Positions 22,519 to 34,430 of a stretch of DNA of 64,000 nucleotides are shown here, in pieces. The notes beneath the pieces were generated by a model. It ran no database searches. It saw nothing but the letters and a program-made list of their open reading frames with translations, and was not told the origin of the DNA. A program made the position numbers and the translations under genes. Each line of letters starts with the position of its first letter. Position 1 is the stretch's first letter. The DNA is from Symsagittifera roscoffensis (Eukaryota; Xenacoelomorpha; Acoela; Convolutidae): positions 6,180,647-6,244,646 of the forward strand of contig NC_087067.1 of the NCBI RefSeq assembly GCF_963678635.1, written 5' to 3'.

Positions 22519-24320
22519 CATGCCGATGAAGACCGACTATGAAGAGACACAAAAGTTGAAGAGATATAGTGTGAAAGACTGTCCTTATCATGCCAATAAA
22601 GATAAAATTTTAAAAAGGATTAATGAATTAAAATCTATTCATAAACTGTTTTCAATGAAGTCCGAAACGGACGATGGTTTGTCGAGCTGCTCGAATTTTC
22701 CGGAACGCCCCTCGTCCTATAAACTAGAATCTGACAAACCGGTTTTGCCAGAAATAGAACACTTAAAAGGGAAAATAGGTGAGGGAGATTTTGAATTATT
22801 GCGGGCGGTTTGAAATCGGAACGCGGATGTATTTTCAAAGCATAAGGCGGATATCGGTTGCTGTAACTTCGTCTAACACAAAATCGATCTTGAGGAAGGC
22901 GCCGTTCCCCTCAGGGAGGGCCCAAGACGGATGACGCCACATAAATCGGAAGCGTGCCGAGCCGAAATAGAAATGTTGCTCGAATACGACATGATAGAAC
23001 CCTCGAAATCGCCAGGGGCTTTTGGGGTGGTAATGGCGAAAAAGAAAGGGGGCAGCTTAGGTTTTGTTGCGACTTTCGCTATTTGAACGCGGTGACAATA
23101 AAAGACGCGTACCCGATACCGCGAATAGACGAACGCTTCTCGAAACTTGGTGACGCCAAGTTCTTCACCACTCTGGACTTGGGTTCTGCCTTCTGGCAGG
23201 TCCCTCTGCGGAAAAAGGACAGAGAAAAGACAGGATTCGCATGTGAACTGGGGTTGTACTAGTGGAAGAGGATGCCCTTCAGCTTGTGCAACGCACTGGC
23301 CACGTTTCAAAGACTGATGGCTCAGGCTTTGACCGGAGTGACGAAGAAGTACGGGAATCTTGTGATGTGTTACGTGGATGACGTGGTCATAGCAACACCA
23401 ACCCTGGAAGACCACATTGATCGGCTCGATGAGGTCTTTGACTGCATGAAGAGAGCAGGCTTAAAATGCAAACCATCGAAATGCGAGATCCTGAGGGATT
23501 CGATCAAGTATCTAGGAAGAATGGTGGACAGGCATGGTGTGAGGCCGGACCTGGAAGCAGTAGAGGCTGTGTTGACATGGAAGGCTCCCAGAACGGACAC
23601 ACAGCTCATGAGCTTCCTAGGGTTTGCCAATTATTACCGTGAGTTCATAAAAGGATATGCAGACAAGGTGTATCCCATGCAGAAGCTGATGCGCAACAAA
23701 GGAAAGAAGTTCGAATGGAGTGATGAAGCTCAAACTGCCTTCGAGAACATAAAGCGAGAATTGTGCGAAGCGCCAGTGCTAGGCATGCCTATTGAAAAGG
23801 GCATGTATGTTCTTGACACAGACGAATCGGTAGTAGCCATCTCGGGAAAACTGCATCAGGAGCAGGAATGGAATGGAAGAACCGTTCTCCGTCCCATTGC
23901 ATATGGCAGTAAGGTGTTAAGTGACACTGAGATGAAATATGGTGTACCAAAAGCAGAAATGTTTCAGTGGTCGCATTTGTGGAAAAGTAACGCGCATACT
24001 TGTGGAGCGCTCCCCTTAAGTTACGCGTGGACAACAGAGCGTTATCCTGGTTGAAGACATACTTGATGGATCAGAGTTATATTGGTAGATGGATAGTGAG
24101 GTTAGATGGCTACCACATGATAATCGAGCACAGGATGCGGAACAAACAGCAGAATGCTGACAACCTCAGCAAGAAAACCGAGTTCTATGAAAGATTGGAA
24201 CAGAAGCAAGCCAATCGGGCAGAAATCAAGGAAGGATTCTCGTTTCTGGATAAAGAAATTTATGAAGCACTTCCCTTGACGAGATGGTTGGATAAGTCTG
24301 AACATCCAATCCCAGGACAT
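22519..24320 (+). pseudogene. Gypsy A: protease-RT linker, reverse transcriptase and RNase H
   Basis: The linker (22519-22870) contains LSSCSNFPERPSS. RT motifs follow: EYDMIEPSKSP, CCDFRYLN, FFTTLDLGSAFWQVPL (motif A aspartate), LCNALATFQRLMAQAL, and MCYVDDVVIATP with the YVDD catalytic pair at about 23370. RNase H follows (YVLDTDESVVAISG, where the family's DAS has become DES; VDNRALSWLKTYL). Breaks include TAA at about 22875, a one-base insertion in the G run at about 23050 and a C-to-T stop at 23260. The first two are shared with copy B. Inactive. Confidence 0.9.
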
Positions 24321-25440
24321 CCTGAGTTACCTGTAGAGAAAGCAGCCGAGATAAAGATTCTATCCAAGAAAGACCCGGTGCCCTTGGACCTGTTGCTGTG
24401 CTCGAACCTGTTCCACCAGGAACTCTCTCGCTTGAACATTAGCAGCATCTCATTATTGGATAAAACGGTGCAGGTCACACCGCAAGTGATGCGGATACTG
24501 GGTAGATTGTTAGAGAGAGAAGTGACCAGAGACGACCCCGAGTGGGCAGCAGCAATGGCATCACTGACAGTCAATGAGAAGGTGAAGATCATGCCGTCCA
24601 GACGACAACACAAAGAAAACGAGAGTGATTGTAGCACAATAGTTCAGCAACTATTATCCTCAATACCCCACGAGGTTTTAACAAGCACTTCATACAGACG
24701 CAAAGAACAGGGGAACGATACGCAAAAGAAAAACGTTATCTTTGAGGACCAGGATAAAGAAGGTGAGAAGGTTGAACGAAACCTGGAGCAAGATTGTTTG
24801 TCTGGGGAGATGAACACTGAGAAGAGTCGGCGAGTTCAAGATCAACACCCGGGACAAGGAAGTTTGTCCGGGGAATCTGACGTAGATGAAAAAATTCCTG
24901 ATGAGAAACGGGACCTGGAGAATAAAGTTTTGTCCGGGGAGTTCGGGTGGATGCGAAGAAGGCACAGAACTGATCCGAATGAGGAGACGTGCCCTATCGC
25001 AGACTCTTCAATGAAACGATAACTCCCAGAACTCAAGAATCGACACCTACTCAGACAGGATTTCGAGCTCAGGATCGGAACTGTCAGAGCTAGCAATCCA
25101 CACACTACTAGTGGAGACTCGAGCAAGGGATCTGAACAGGGAGTTATATCAAGACCCTGACAGCGATCGCTACCTCATACCAGGTGAAAGAGTCTTTGAT
25201 AACGCAGCGGATGATCTGGAAACAATAGCGGTATCGAAACGTTCGATAAATCTGTTGCCACAAAAAGAGGTAGTCAGGACTGATCTTCAGCCGTTCGAAC
25301 AAGAAACACAGACGTTGTCGAAGATTTGGTGCGTTAAGATGGAAGAAGACACGCATCAGCCCAATGAGCTGAATAGTCAGATGAGGGTCATGAAGATGCA
25401 CTTGAAGGCAAGATACAGACTCTAGGACCTACTAAGAGCG
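24321..25440 (+). pseudogene. Gypsy A: RNase H-integrase linker with L-S-G-E repeats
   Basis: A hydrophilic linker carrying three copies of a (D/N/S)-x-L-S-G-E peptide at about 24795, 24862 and 24930, the DNA of each being close to TTGTCCGGGGA. An acidic segment with VFDNAADDLETIAVSKR precedes the stretch KARYRL, which ends at a TAG (about 25423) shared with copy B; copy C has serine there. Function of the linker unknown. Confidence 0.75.
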
Positions 25441-25548
25441 CAGAGAAATGACCGCATGACAAGCAACCTGAAAAAGTGGATCGAAAATGGTGCTCCGGAC
25501 AAAGGAGACCTGTAGGAAAACAGTTACCGTATTCTGAGACAAAATTTT

Positions 25549-26189
25549 ATGCAGAAAGAAGGAAGGTTATATCTGAACAAGGACGGGATCGTGGCTTGCA
25601 AGAGAAGAGAAGAGGACAAAGTCCTGTACAAATACAATGCGATAGTGTTGCCGCAACTCTATCAAACAGAACTTTTATTATGGTCGCATGACCAGATGGG
25701 CCATGAGGGAATCCACATGAGGAGTGGGTCGATGACCGGTCCAAGCCCGAGGTAGAATTCGACGACGAGCAACAGCAGTCATATGAACAAGACTTGACGA
25801 ATTTGCGTGTCTTGGAATGGCTGAACGAAATGACGTCGGACCCAAAGGAGACCAGTGTCACGTTTCAAGATGTATATCGTGAAAGCATGAAGTACATGAA
25901 AACCGAACGAGAGGATCCTTCCTGGGCTGCCCAGGAAGGGCGACTACTCATTCCGGCTTCCAATCTCGACTTGATACCCGGTATGAGATCGACCGCGACG
26001 TCAATGGATATTTTTGTTCGGGGAGTGGGGGTAGGACTTACCCACAATGAAAATTTATTAATAAATAAATTAAGAATAGCAAGAGAGACAGGAGATTTAG
26101 AAGCGGAAACAAACGAGGACCCGAAAAAAACGGACATAGGGAGGGTAGTTCAGTCATATTTTAACTTACCAAATGAATTTTTCAAGTAG
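25549..26189 (+). pseudogene. Gypsy A: integrase zinc region fused to acidic linker by deletion
   Basis: The HHCC region starts normally (QLYQTELLLWSHDQMGHEGI) but at about 25725 the sequence switches to the acidic linker downstream of integrase (LRVLEWLNEMTS, then DIFVRGVGVGLTHNENL). The second half of the zinc region, the whole DDE core and the C-terminal domain are missing. Copy B keeps them at 32034-33265. Confidence 0.85.
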
Positions 26190-26638
26190 CATAATACTAA
26201 CAGATAGCAATTTCATACTCACAAACAGAACATGTGCGATAGCAATCACAATTGACATGAGTTTCAAGACAGCGTTAGCAGCAGATTTTAAGAGAGAATA
26301 CAAAAACATAGAATTCCTTTGGAAGCAAAGGCCAGGATTAGGGGGCGTAGTAGCCTTGCCTAGCGGCGTTACAGATACCAAGAAAGTACTTATGCTTCTT
26401 GGTGACGAGGGCGACGGAGAAGCGGCACGTGGACCCAGAAAATTTAGTCTTGTCCTTGACGAGATTGAGGGACTTCCTTGTGGAGAGGGAAGTGAAGGAG
26501 CTTTCACTTCCAGTGTACGATCCGAACCGAGGACAACTGCATCCACGGAAGTTGTATGCGCTGAAACACGTAATCTTCTCCGAGACTAATATACAAGTAT
26601 ACTTACATAAGAAATATTATTTAAGTATAGGCTGAGTT
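26173..26638 (+). pseudogene. Gypsy A: C-terminal macro domain, frameshifted
   Basis: The segment ILTDSNFILTNRTCAIAI, then MSFKTALAADFKREYKN and QRPGLGGVVALP, matches the start of a TARG1/OARD1-type macro domain. A frame change near 26370 separates it from the second half (SLTRLRDFLVEREVKELSLP, VYDPNRGQL, VIFSETNIQVYLH), which ends at TGA near 26635. See the copy C entry for the domain argument. Inactive because of the frameshift. Confidence 0.7.
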
Positions 26639-27024
26639 TAAGTTGCATGCAGGAAGACGTCATACTAAAAAGTGTGTTGTATGTGATATGTGTGTTATGT
26701 TATGTTATGTGTTATGTTACTAAGACCCTGGGTAAGAAGGAATTAGTGACCATGAACAACTGAATGACAATCTTAGGAATAGATCCAAATTCTGGACTGT
26801 CCAATCTTAGGTCGAATTCCAAAATTTTAGAAATTGATTGATTTTAATAAATTTTAGGATCAAAATCTTTTTATATGACTGTTTTAAATAAATTTTAACA
26901 AAAAATTAGTGTAAAAATGACAAGTGTGATATTCGTGGCCTCTTTTCTAGATCCTGATTGATCGTTTAATTACTCACTTGAGTTCAAATCATTGAATGAA
27001 TAACAGAATCAAACCTGAAAGCGA
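26639..27024. other. Spacer between Pol and the second gene of Gypsy A
   Basis: AT-rich, non-coding. It includes a TTATG/TGTGTTATG simple repeat at about 26690-26720. The same spacer is at 34904-35286 in copy B. Conservation in length suggests it belongs to the element, possibly holding a promoter or splice acceptor for the second gene; no signal is certain. Confidence 0.5.
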
Positions 27025-27918
27025 TTGGATAATTTCAACTTGGACGAATTGATGGACCTGGCAGAGGCATACGTAGGACCGATGGTAGATGCGATCTATC
27101 GGAGGCAAATGGATCGAGACTTCGCTCTGGAGGACCCAGAGGTAGACATGTTGCTGACCGCCTTGATAAACATCTTGGGGCATGATAACCGTGGGAACCG
27201 CCCCACGGAAGTCTTATTGATGGCAGCATATGGAGAAAGGGGAGTACTAGACCGACCGAACATGAGAGGGATGAGGTGCAGAAACGGGGCTCTCTCAGGG
27301 AGTGACTTGGCGATTGAGCCTCGATTGGGAAGTTCGAGGACCTACCAGCCAGGTGAAATGCCTTTGCCCACCAAGCCTAAGCCTGGACTGAGGAGGATGC
27401 ATCAGGAGATGAACAGCGAGGCTGCCTCGTGAGCAGCTGTGCCACCAAAGAGGGCGAGAGTAGAACAGGAGGTTCAAACGAACGAGGCTATGCAAGATCT
27501 CAATGGAACGACAGAAGAACTAGAGAAGACTAGAAGGGAGCTGGACGAGATTATCAAGACCATGCTTAGTATAGAAGAAGATAGGTACATGTGGAAGAAA
27601 TTGTTTGAAGACTGCAACAAGAAGCAGGGTGAAGAAATAGAGCGCTTGAAGCGAGAATACAAGCAGTGATCGGAGCGTCTGTCGTTAACGACAACAGTAG
27701 AAAAAGCGATACCTACAAGGGATATTCCTCGTGGGCAGTCCCCGATGGAACTCTTGACGCCTCGAGAAAAGAGTCAGACGACAGAAACGCGACTCCCGGC
27801 TACAACTGGTCGAGTGACAGTCCCGGATCCGAATGACACCTTAGGTGATCCAGTCGTAGAGCAAACGGTGAGGAAGCTGATAGAGACAGCAGGACGACTG
27901 GTTGCCAACAGGAATGCG
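27025..27918 (+). pseudogene. Gypsy A: second-gene N-terminus with coiled coil (truncated)
   Basis: Codes for NFNLDELMDLAEAYVGPMVD, then MLLTALINILGHDNRG, and, after a TGA at about 27430 created by a 15-base deletion, a coiled coil (EELEKTRRELDEIIKTML, EEIERLKREYKQ) and a further TGA near 27669. Homologous to 35287-36200 in B and more distantly to 62168-62971 in C. The start codon seen in B is changed here (CCTGAAAGCGATTGG). The frame is cut at about 27918 by the junction with copy B. Confidence 0.8.
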
Positions 27919-27932
27919 CTGAATCAAGAGCT

Positions 27933-28604
27933 GTGCGAGCACTACTAACAACGGGTGGCCCTCGAATAAAGAAGCTTCACGGGCGTTACGTGGAAGTCTA
28001 TGAGCCGTATCAAGTGATGCTGAACGTAGATGGAATCAGTATCTACACTAGGACATATGTGGCATTAGACAGTGACCAAATAGGGCAGACCTATTTGGGC
28101 GAAAAAGAACTCAAAGTCCGTAGGATAGGCCATGACGCCATGATGGAGCAAGACGCGGTTCACATTGGATACGAAGCAGATCAGACTGCACATCTGTTTG
28201 ACACCAACGGAAAGAAAATCGTAGTCACGGGGCTTATGGACACAGGAGCGGTAGTGAGCGTGATGCCGATAAAAGCATGGGAAAGAATGGGCTTCACCAG
28301 GGAAGACCTAATTCCGACGAATCTCCGATTAGCAGCAGCCAATCGAGGAGCGCTTTACGTAGCCGGAAGGACACCAATAACGGTCCTCCACATGGGAGGA
28401 CGGGATCTTTGGATGAGCTTCCTGGTGGTAGAGAACTTGGATGACTCCAACCAGTTCATCTTGGGCAGAGATTTTGTCAGGAATTTCGACGTGATGATTG
28501 ACTTGAACAACGGCCTAATAAGGATTAGAAACCCGGACCGGAAGTATGTTAAGAAACCAGTTAATAGTATAATAACAGATGAAAACAAGGTACCAATCTT
28601 TTGA
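27933..28604 (+). pseudogene. Gypsy B: retroviral-type aspartic protease region
   Basis: A 223-codon frame that matches copy C from RALLTRGG onward. VTGLMDTGAVVSVMPIKAWE contains the D-T-G-A catalytic motif of pepsin-like retroviral proteases (about residue 103), and FILGRDFVRNFD resembles the second conserved block (I-L-G-R-D). The protease would cut Gag-Pol into mature proteins. The frame ends at TGA at 28602. The start methionine is arbitrary because the upstream gag is missing: the 5' side is copy A's coiled-coil gene. Confidence 0.85.
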
Positions 28605-28655
28605 GACAGAAAGGTAAAACTACAGCCAGGACAAGCAGTAGTAGAAATTTTTAGA

Positions 28656-30620
28656 ATGAGAAATTTAAATTCGTTAAGTGATAGTAAACAGGTTTGTTTG
28701 GTACCGAATCCAAATAGTCAAAGTTCAGTGATTTCAGGCCGGAGCTTCTCGGTAACTCGAAACGGACTGTGTGTCAGTGTGTTATTGAACACACTGGACA
28801 CCACGATTTCAATTCAGCGTGGAAACAAACTTGGCTACGCTTTGCCGATGAGGACCGACTATGAAGAGACAGAAAACTTGAAGAGATATAGTGTCAAAGA
28901 CTGTCCTTATCATGCCAATAAAGATAAAAATTTAAAAAGGATTAATGAATTAAAATCTATTCATAAACTGTTTTCAGTGAAGTCCGAAACGGACGATGCT
29001 TTGTCGAGCTGCTCGAATTTTCCGGAACGCCCCTCGTCCTATGAACTAGAATCTGACAAACCGGTTTTGCCAGAAATAGAACACTTAAAAGGTTAAATAG
29101 GTGAGGGAGATTTTGAATTATTGCGGGCGGTTGGAAATCGGAACGCGGATGTATTTTCAAAGCATAAGGCGCATATCGGTTGCTGTAACTTCGTCTAACA
29201 AAGAATTGATCTTGAGGAAGGCACCGTTCCCCTCAGGGAGGGCCCAAGACGGATGACGCCACATAAATTGGAAGCGTGCCGAGCCGAAATAGAAATGTTG
29301 CTCGAATACGACATGATAGATCCCTCAAAATTGCCATGGGCTTTTGGGGTGGTAATGGCGAAAAAGAAAGGGGGCAGCTTAGGTTTTGTTGCGACTTTCG
29401 CTATTTGAACGAGGTGACAATAAAAAACGCATACCCGATACCGCGAATAGACGAACGCCTCTCGAAACTTGGTGACGCCAAGTTCTTCACCACTCTGGAC
29501 TTGGGTTCTGCCTTCTGGCAGGTCCCTCTGCGGAAAAAGGACAGAGAAAAGACAGGATTCGCATGTGAATTGGGGTTGTACCAGTGGAAGAGGATGCCCA
29601 TCAGCTTGTGCAACGCAACGGCCACGTTTCAAAGACTGATGGCTCAGGCTTTGACCGGAGTGACGAAGAAGTACGGGAATCTTGTGATGTGTTACGTGGA
29701 TGACGTGGTCATAGCAACACCAACCCTGGAAGACCACATTGATCGGCTCGATGAGGTCTTTGACTGCATGAAGAGAGCAGGCTTAAAAAGCAAACCATCG
29801 AAATGCGAGATCCTGAGGGATTCGATCAAGTATCTAGGAAGAATGGTGGACAGGCATGGTGTGAGGCCGGGCCCGGAAGCAGTAGAGGCTGTGTTGACAT
29901 GGAAGGCTCCCAGAACGGACACACAGCTCATGAGCATCCTAGGGTTTGCCAATTATTACCGTGAGTTCATAAAAAGATATGCAGACAAGGTGTATCCCAT
30001 GCAGAAGCTGATGCGCAACAAAGGAAAGAAGTTCGAATGGAGCGATGAAGCTCAAACTGCCTTCGAGAACATAAAGCGAGAACTGTGCGAAGCGCCAGTG
30101 CTAGGCATGCCTACTGAAAAGGGCATGTAATGTTCTTGACACAGAAGCATCAGTAGTAGCCATCTCGGGAAAACTGCATCAGGAGCAGGAATGGAATGGA
30201 AGAACCGTTCTCCGTCCCATTGCATATGGCAGTAAGGTGTTAAGTGACACTGAGATGAAATATGAGTACCAAAAGCAGAAATGTTTGCAGTGGTCGCATT
30301 TGTGGAAAAGTACCGCGCATACCTTGGGAGCGCTCCCCTTAAGTTACGCGTGGACAACAGAGCGTTATCCTGGTTGAAGACATACTTGATGGATCAGAGT
30401 TATATTGGTAGATGGATAGTGAGGTTAGTTGGCTACCACATGATAAACGAGCACAGGATGCGGAACAAACAGCAGAATGCTGACAGCATCAGCAAGAAAA
30501 CCGAGTTCTATGAAAGATTGGAACAGAAGCAAGCCAATCGGGCAGAAATCAAGGAAGGATGCTCGTTTCTGGATAAAGAAACTTATGAAGCGCTTCCCTT
30601 GACGAGATGGTTGGATAAGT
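28656..30620 (+). pseudogene. Gypsy B: protease-RT linker, reverse transcriptase and RNase H
   Basis: The linker 28656-29096 ends at TAA. The RT runs to about 30130: FFTTLDLGSAFWQVPL carries the first aspartate and MCYVDDVVIATPTLEDH the YVDD pair at about 29692. RNase H is split by an extra base near 30128 and a missing base near 30265, then continues as VDNRALSWLKTYLMDQSYIG from 30281. Stops at about 29193 and a G-run insertion near 29372 are shared with copy A. Role: copying element RNA into DNA and removing the RNA template. Inactive. Confidence 0.9.
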
Positions 30621-31748
30621 CTGGACATTCAATCCCAGGACATCCTGAGTTTTCTGTAGAGAAAGCAGCCGAGATAAAGATTCTATCCAAGAAGGACCCG
30701 GTGCCCTTGGACCTGTTGCTGCGCTCGAACCTGGTCCAGCAGGAACTCTCTCGCATGAACATTAGCAGCCTCTCATTATTGGATAAAACGGTTCAGGTCA
30801 CACCGCAAGTGATGCGGATACTGGGTAGATTGTTAGAGAGAGAAGTGACCAGAGACGACCCCGAGTGGGCAGCAGCAATGGCATCACTGACAGTCAATGA
30901 GAAGGTGAAGATCATGCCGTCCAGACGACAACACAAAGAAAACGAGAGTGATTGTAGCACAATAGTTCAGCAACTAGTATCCTCAATACCCCACGAGGTT
31001 TTAACAAGCACTTCATACAGACGCAAAGAACAGGGGAACGATACGCAAAAGAAAAACGTTATCTTTGAGGACCAGGATAAAGAAGGTGAGAAGGTTGAAC
31101 GAAACCTGGAGCAAGATTGTTTGTCCGGGGAGAAGAACAGTGAGAAGAGTCGGCGAGTTCAAGATCAACACCTGGGACAAGGAAGTTTGTCCGGGGAATC
31201 TGACGTAGATGAAAAAATTCCTGATGAGAAACAGGACCTGGAGAATAATGTTTTGTCCGGGGAGTTCGGGTGGATGCGAAGAAGGCACAGAACTGATCCG
31301 AATGAGGAGACGTGCCCTATCGCAGACTCTTCAATGAAACGACAACTCCCAGAACTAAAGAATCGACACCTACTCAGACAGGAACTCGAGCTCAGGATCG
31401 GAACTGTCAGAGCTAGCAATCCACACACTACTAGTGGAGACTCGAGCAAGGGATCTGGACAGGGAGTTATATCAAGACCCTGACAGCGATCGCTACCTCA
31501 TACCAGGTGAAAGAGCCTTTGATAACGCAGCGGATGATCTGGAAACAATAGCGGTATCGAAACGTTCGATAAGTCTGTTGCCACAAAAAGAGGTAGTCAG
31601 GACTGATCTTCAGCCGTTCGAACAAGAAACACAGACGTTGGCGAAGATTTGGTGCGTTAAGATGGAAGAAGACACGCATCAGCCCAATGAGCTGAATAGT
31701 CAGATGAGGGTCATGAAGATACACTTGAAGGCGAGATACAGACTCTAG
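30621..31748 (+). pseudogene. Gypsy B: RNase H-integrase linker with L-S-G-E repeats
   Basis: Three L-S-G-E peptides at about 31121, 31187 and 31254, spaced roughly 22 residues apart, each encoded by TTGTCCGGGGA. The remainder is charged and probably disordered. A frame change near 31430 leads to the acidic segment, which ends at the TAG at 31746 shared with copy A. Confidence 0.75.
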
Positions 31749-31797
31749 GACCTACTAAGAGCGCAGAGAATTGACCGCATGACAAGCAACCTGAAAA

Positions 31798-33265
31798 GTG
31801 GATCGAAAATGGTGCTCCGGACAAAGGAGAACTGGAGGAAAACAGTTACCGTATTCTGAGACAGTACTTTATGCAGAAAGAAGGAAGGTTATATCTGAAC
31901 AAGGACGGGATTGTGGCTTGCAAGAGAAGAGAAGAGGACAAAGTCCTGTACAAATACAATGCGATAGTGTTGCCGCAACTCTATCAAACAGAACTTTTAT
32001 TATGGTCGCATGACCAGATGGGCCATGAGGGAATCCACAAAGTTTATCAGAGGATCCTGAAGCGCTTTGAGTGGCCTGGAACGAAAAAAGCATGCGAGAG
32101 ATGGGTAACAGCATGTCTGTCATGCCAACAGGTCAAGGATACAAGGAAATTGCAATTTCCTTTGCAGTTGATTGAGTCGTCTGAATTCAACAAGGTGGTG
32201 CAGATAGATAACCAAAAGATATGCATGACAGACAGTGGTTATAATCAAGTCTTGGTCATGATAGATCATTTCACGACGTATGCAGAAGCCGTGCCCTGCA
32301 TAACTGGCTCAGCGGAAGAGACGTGCGATCACCTGATCAAAACGTGGATAGCGAGACATGGTTGTCCGATGACATTTCAATCGGATAATGGAAAAACTTT
32401 TGTGGGGGAACTCACGAAAGAGCTTATGAGACGCTCGCTCGCAGGTTGCTCAAGCTCACTCCGCGACATACCATCCCCAGACGGATGGCTCAGTGGAAAG
32501 GCAGAATCGAACGTTAGTATCGATGCTGAGGGTATATTGTTCCGGAAACATGACCGATTGGGACAGATACCTTCCACAGGTGATGGAAGCTTATAACAGC
32601 ACGCAAATTCCACCACGGGAGTTAGTCCACACATGATGCTAACCGGACACGAGAAGTCTTTGCCCCTGACTTTCTTCTGCCCAGAGTATGAGGGTAAACA
32701 AACGTCTCCACAAGTCTATGTAAGGGATGTGACGTCAGCGAGAGTTGAACGACTTGTGTAGACGAAATACTCGGCAGGCACAGGCAAGACAGAGGAAAAG
32801 ATTCGACAAGAAAGCAGCTGGTGCAAAAGCTTACTCGGTAGGGGACTACGTATGGGTATTCCAGAACGTTATACCACCGAAAGGAACGAAAAAGCTCCTA
32901 AAAAGTGGAGGGGTCCTTTCATGATTACGGAAGTGCACCAGGAGAGACGCTTTTATAGACTGAGTACTGGCCGAGCCGCTCATTACGAGAACATTAAGCT
33001 ACACAACCCATCGACAGAAGACTGGTGTAGACCTGCAGACATGGAAGAAGGGGATTATTTGATGTTAGACCCTGCTTGTGAGGTCTACGAGAAGGGCACC
33101 AGGAAAAAGAACGATGGAAATGAGCTCGTAGAGGAAAGAACAAGTCCACCACTGGACCTAGATCCCAATGAAGTGATCGAAGCAGATGAAGAAATCTTAC
33201 CCTACTCAGAGGAGGACTGGCAAGATCCCGAAAAAATGGAGGTCCCCAAGAATTTGCGAGAGTAG
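31798..33265 (+). pseudogene. Gypsy B: integrase with zinc region, DDE core and C-terminal domain
   Basis: The zinc region is LLWSHDQMGHEGIHKVYQ with CLSCQQVKD (31990-32135). The core has the first aspartate in VVQIDNQK (family: DHQ) and the second in FQSDNGKTF (about 32385). Near 32440 a frameshift follows and the glutamate region is scrambled. The C-terminal part (32852-33265) contains KKWRGPFMITEVHQERRFY, a GPY/F-type module, and then an acidic tail. Integrase joins element cDNA to the genome. The frameshifts and the out-of-frame region 32600-32850 make it inactive. Confidence 0.9.
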
Positions 33266-33790
33266 AAATATGCTCTTATACCATGTAAAATTTTGCACGC
33301 TTAAGTTATAATTTATGCAATTCAAACAAAATTTGAAAAATTGACAATTTTCAGAATTTTTTTGGCCCAATGAGTTTTATGGCCAAATCGGCTGCTCAAA
33401 ACCTACGGAGCGTGTACAGGGTGTCTTAGATGACCATCTATGGCATGATAGCCGCTCACTCAACGTTAGTGGCATATGGTGGAATACCAGCCAGGATACT
33501 GATAGATGCTTTTAGCCCAATTGTTGTGATAAACTTATTAAATAGGTAAGTATTCAAATCTATTTGATAAGTTTTTCTAGAATGCACTCTGCGACAGCAG
33601 AGAGCACCCCATTTTATGAAAAATGCAAGAAAAAAAATTGCACTAACTTAAAAGTTAGCTTTTAGGTCGATTTTTTTCCAAAATGGCCGAATTTCAGCTC
33701 CCCCCAAAGTTTCAACTGATGATTACTCCACGAACACTGAAGCTACAGAAGTCGTTTTGGGCTCGTTGGAATTGTTCTTAGTCCAAAATT
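33266..33790. other. AT-rich insertion or replacement within the acidic linker of Gypsy B
   Basis: In copy C the acidic linker continues without interruption between PEQDEVPK and the YNRYGDDF region. In B about 0.5 kb of AT-rich non-coding sequence sits between the equivalent points, unlike its GC-richer neighbours. It contains a short palindrome (CTAACTTAAAAGTTAG, about 33644-33659). It may be a small non-autonomous element; I could not find target duplications or terminal repeats. Confidence 0.5.
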
Positions 33791-34430
33791 GTGATACAAT
33801 ATGTGCGATAGCAGATCTTCCGTTTACGATACAGACTCGACAGAACGACAGGACAAGTTCCAGGAAGAAATATAACCCTTACGGTGACGACTTCGTAGTG
33901 GACAGGATAGATCTGAAGAAGATAGTGGAAGAAGTAGTGGGTCTAGAAGAAATAACTGTGTCACAGGACATTGACATAGTCGATGATCACGACGAGGAGT
34001 GGGTCGATGACCGGTCCAAGCCCGAGGTAGAATTCGACGACGAGCAACAGCAGTCATATGAACAAGACTTGACGAATTTGCGTGTCTTGGAATGGCTGAA
34101 CGAAATGACGTCGGACCCAAAGGAGATCAGTGTCACGTTTCAAGATGTATATCGTGAAAGCATGAAGTACATGAAAACCGAACGAGAGGATCCTTCCTGG
34201 GCTGCCCAGGAAGGGCGACTACTCATTCCGGCTTCCAATCTCGACTTGATATCCGGTATGCGATCGACGGGGACGTCGATTGATATTTTTGTTCGGGGAG
34301 GGGGGTAGGACTTACCCACAATAAAAAAATTATTAATTAAGAATAGCATGAGAGACAGGAGATTTAGAAGCGGAAACAAACGAGGACCCTAAGAAACCGG
34401 ACATTGGGAGGGTAGTTAAGTCATATTTTA
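33791..34430 (+). pseudogene. Gypsy B: acidic linker before the macro domain
   Basis: Strongly acidic, probably disordered: VVDRIDLKKIVEEVVG, DHDEEWVDDRSKPEVEFDDE, then LRVLEWLNEMTSDPK and DIFVRGGG, where the frame ends at 34308. The nearby DNA string TTTTTGTTCGGGGAG is related to the L-S-G-E coding string but is read in another frame. No domain recognised. Confidence 0.65.

Larger units (their letters stand above)
22513..27918 (+). mobile_element. Ty3/Gypsy copy A (5'-truncated, integrase core deleted)
   Basis: Begins within the protease-RT linker, abutting PLE sequence, and runs through RT, RNase H, the L-S-G-E linker, the integrase zinc region, acidic linker, macro domain, spacer and the start of the coiled-coil gene. 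It is nearly identical to copy B 6.32 kb downstream (22635 against 28957; 23958 against 30281). At about 25725 it jumps to sequence found at 34004 in B, deleting the integrase core. At about 27918 the coiled-coil gene stops mid-codon and copy B's protease begins. Confidence 0.9.

Noticed and set aside
26965-26990. Trans-spliced leader-like string TTTAATTACTCACTTGAG before the second gene
   Set aside because: Resembles nematode SL1 only in part and lacks the donor and Sm-site context; it may be chance, and it does not settle the phylum.
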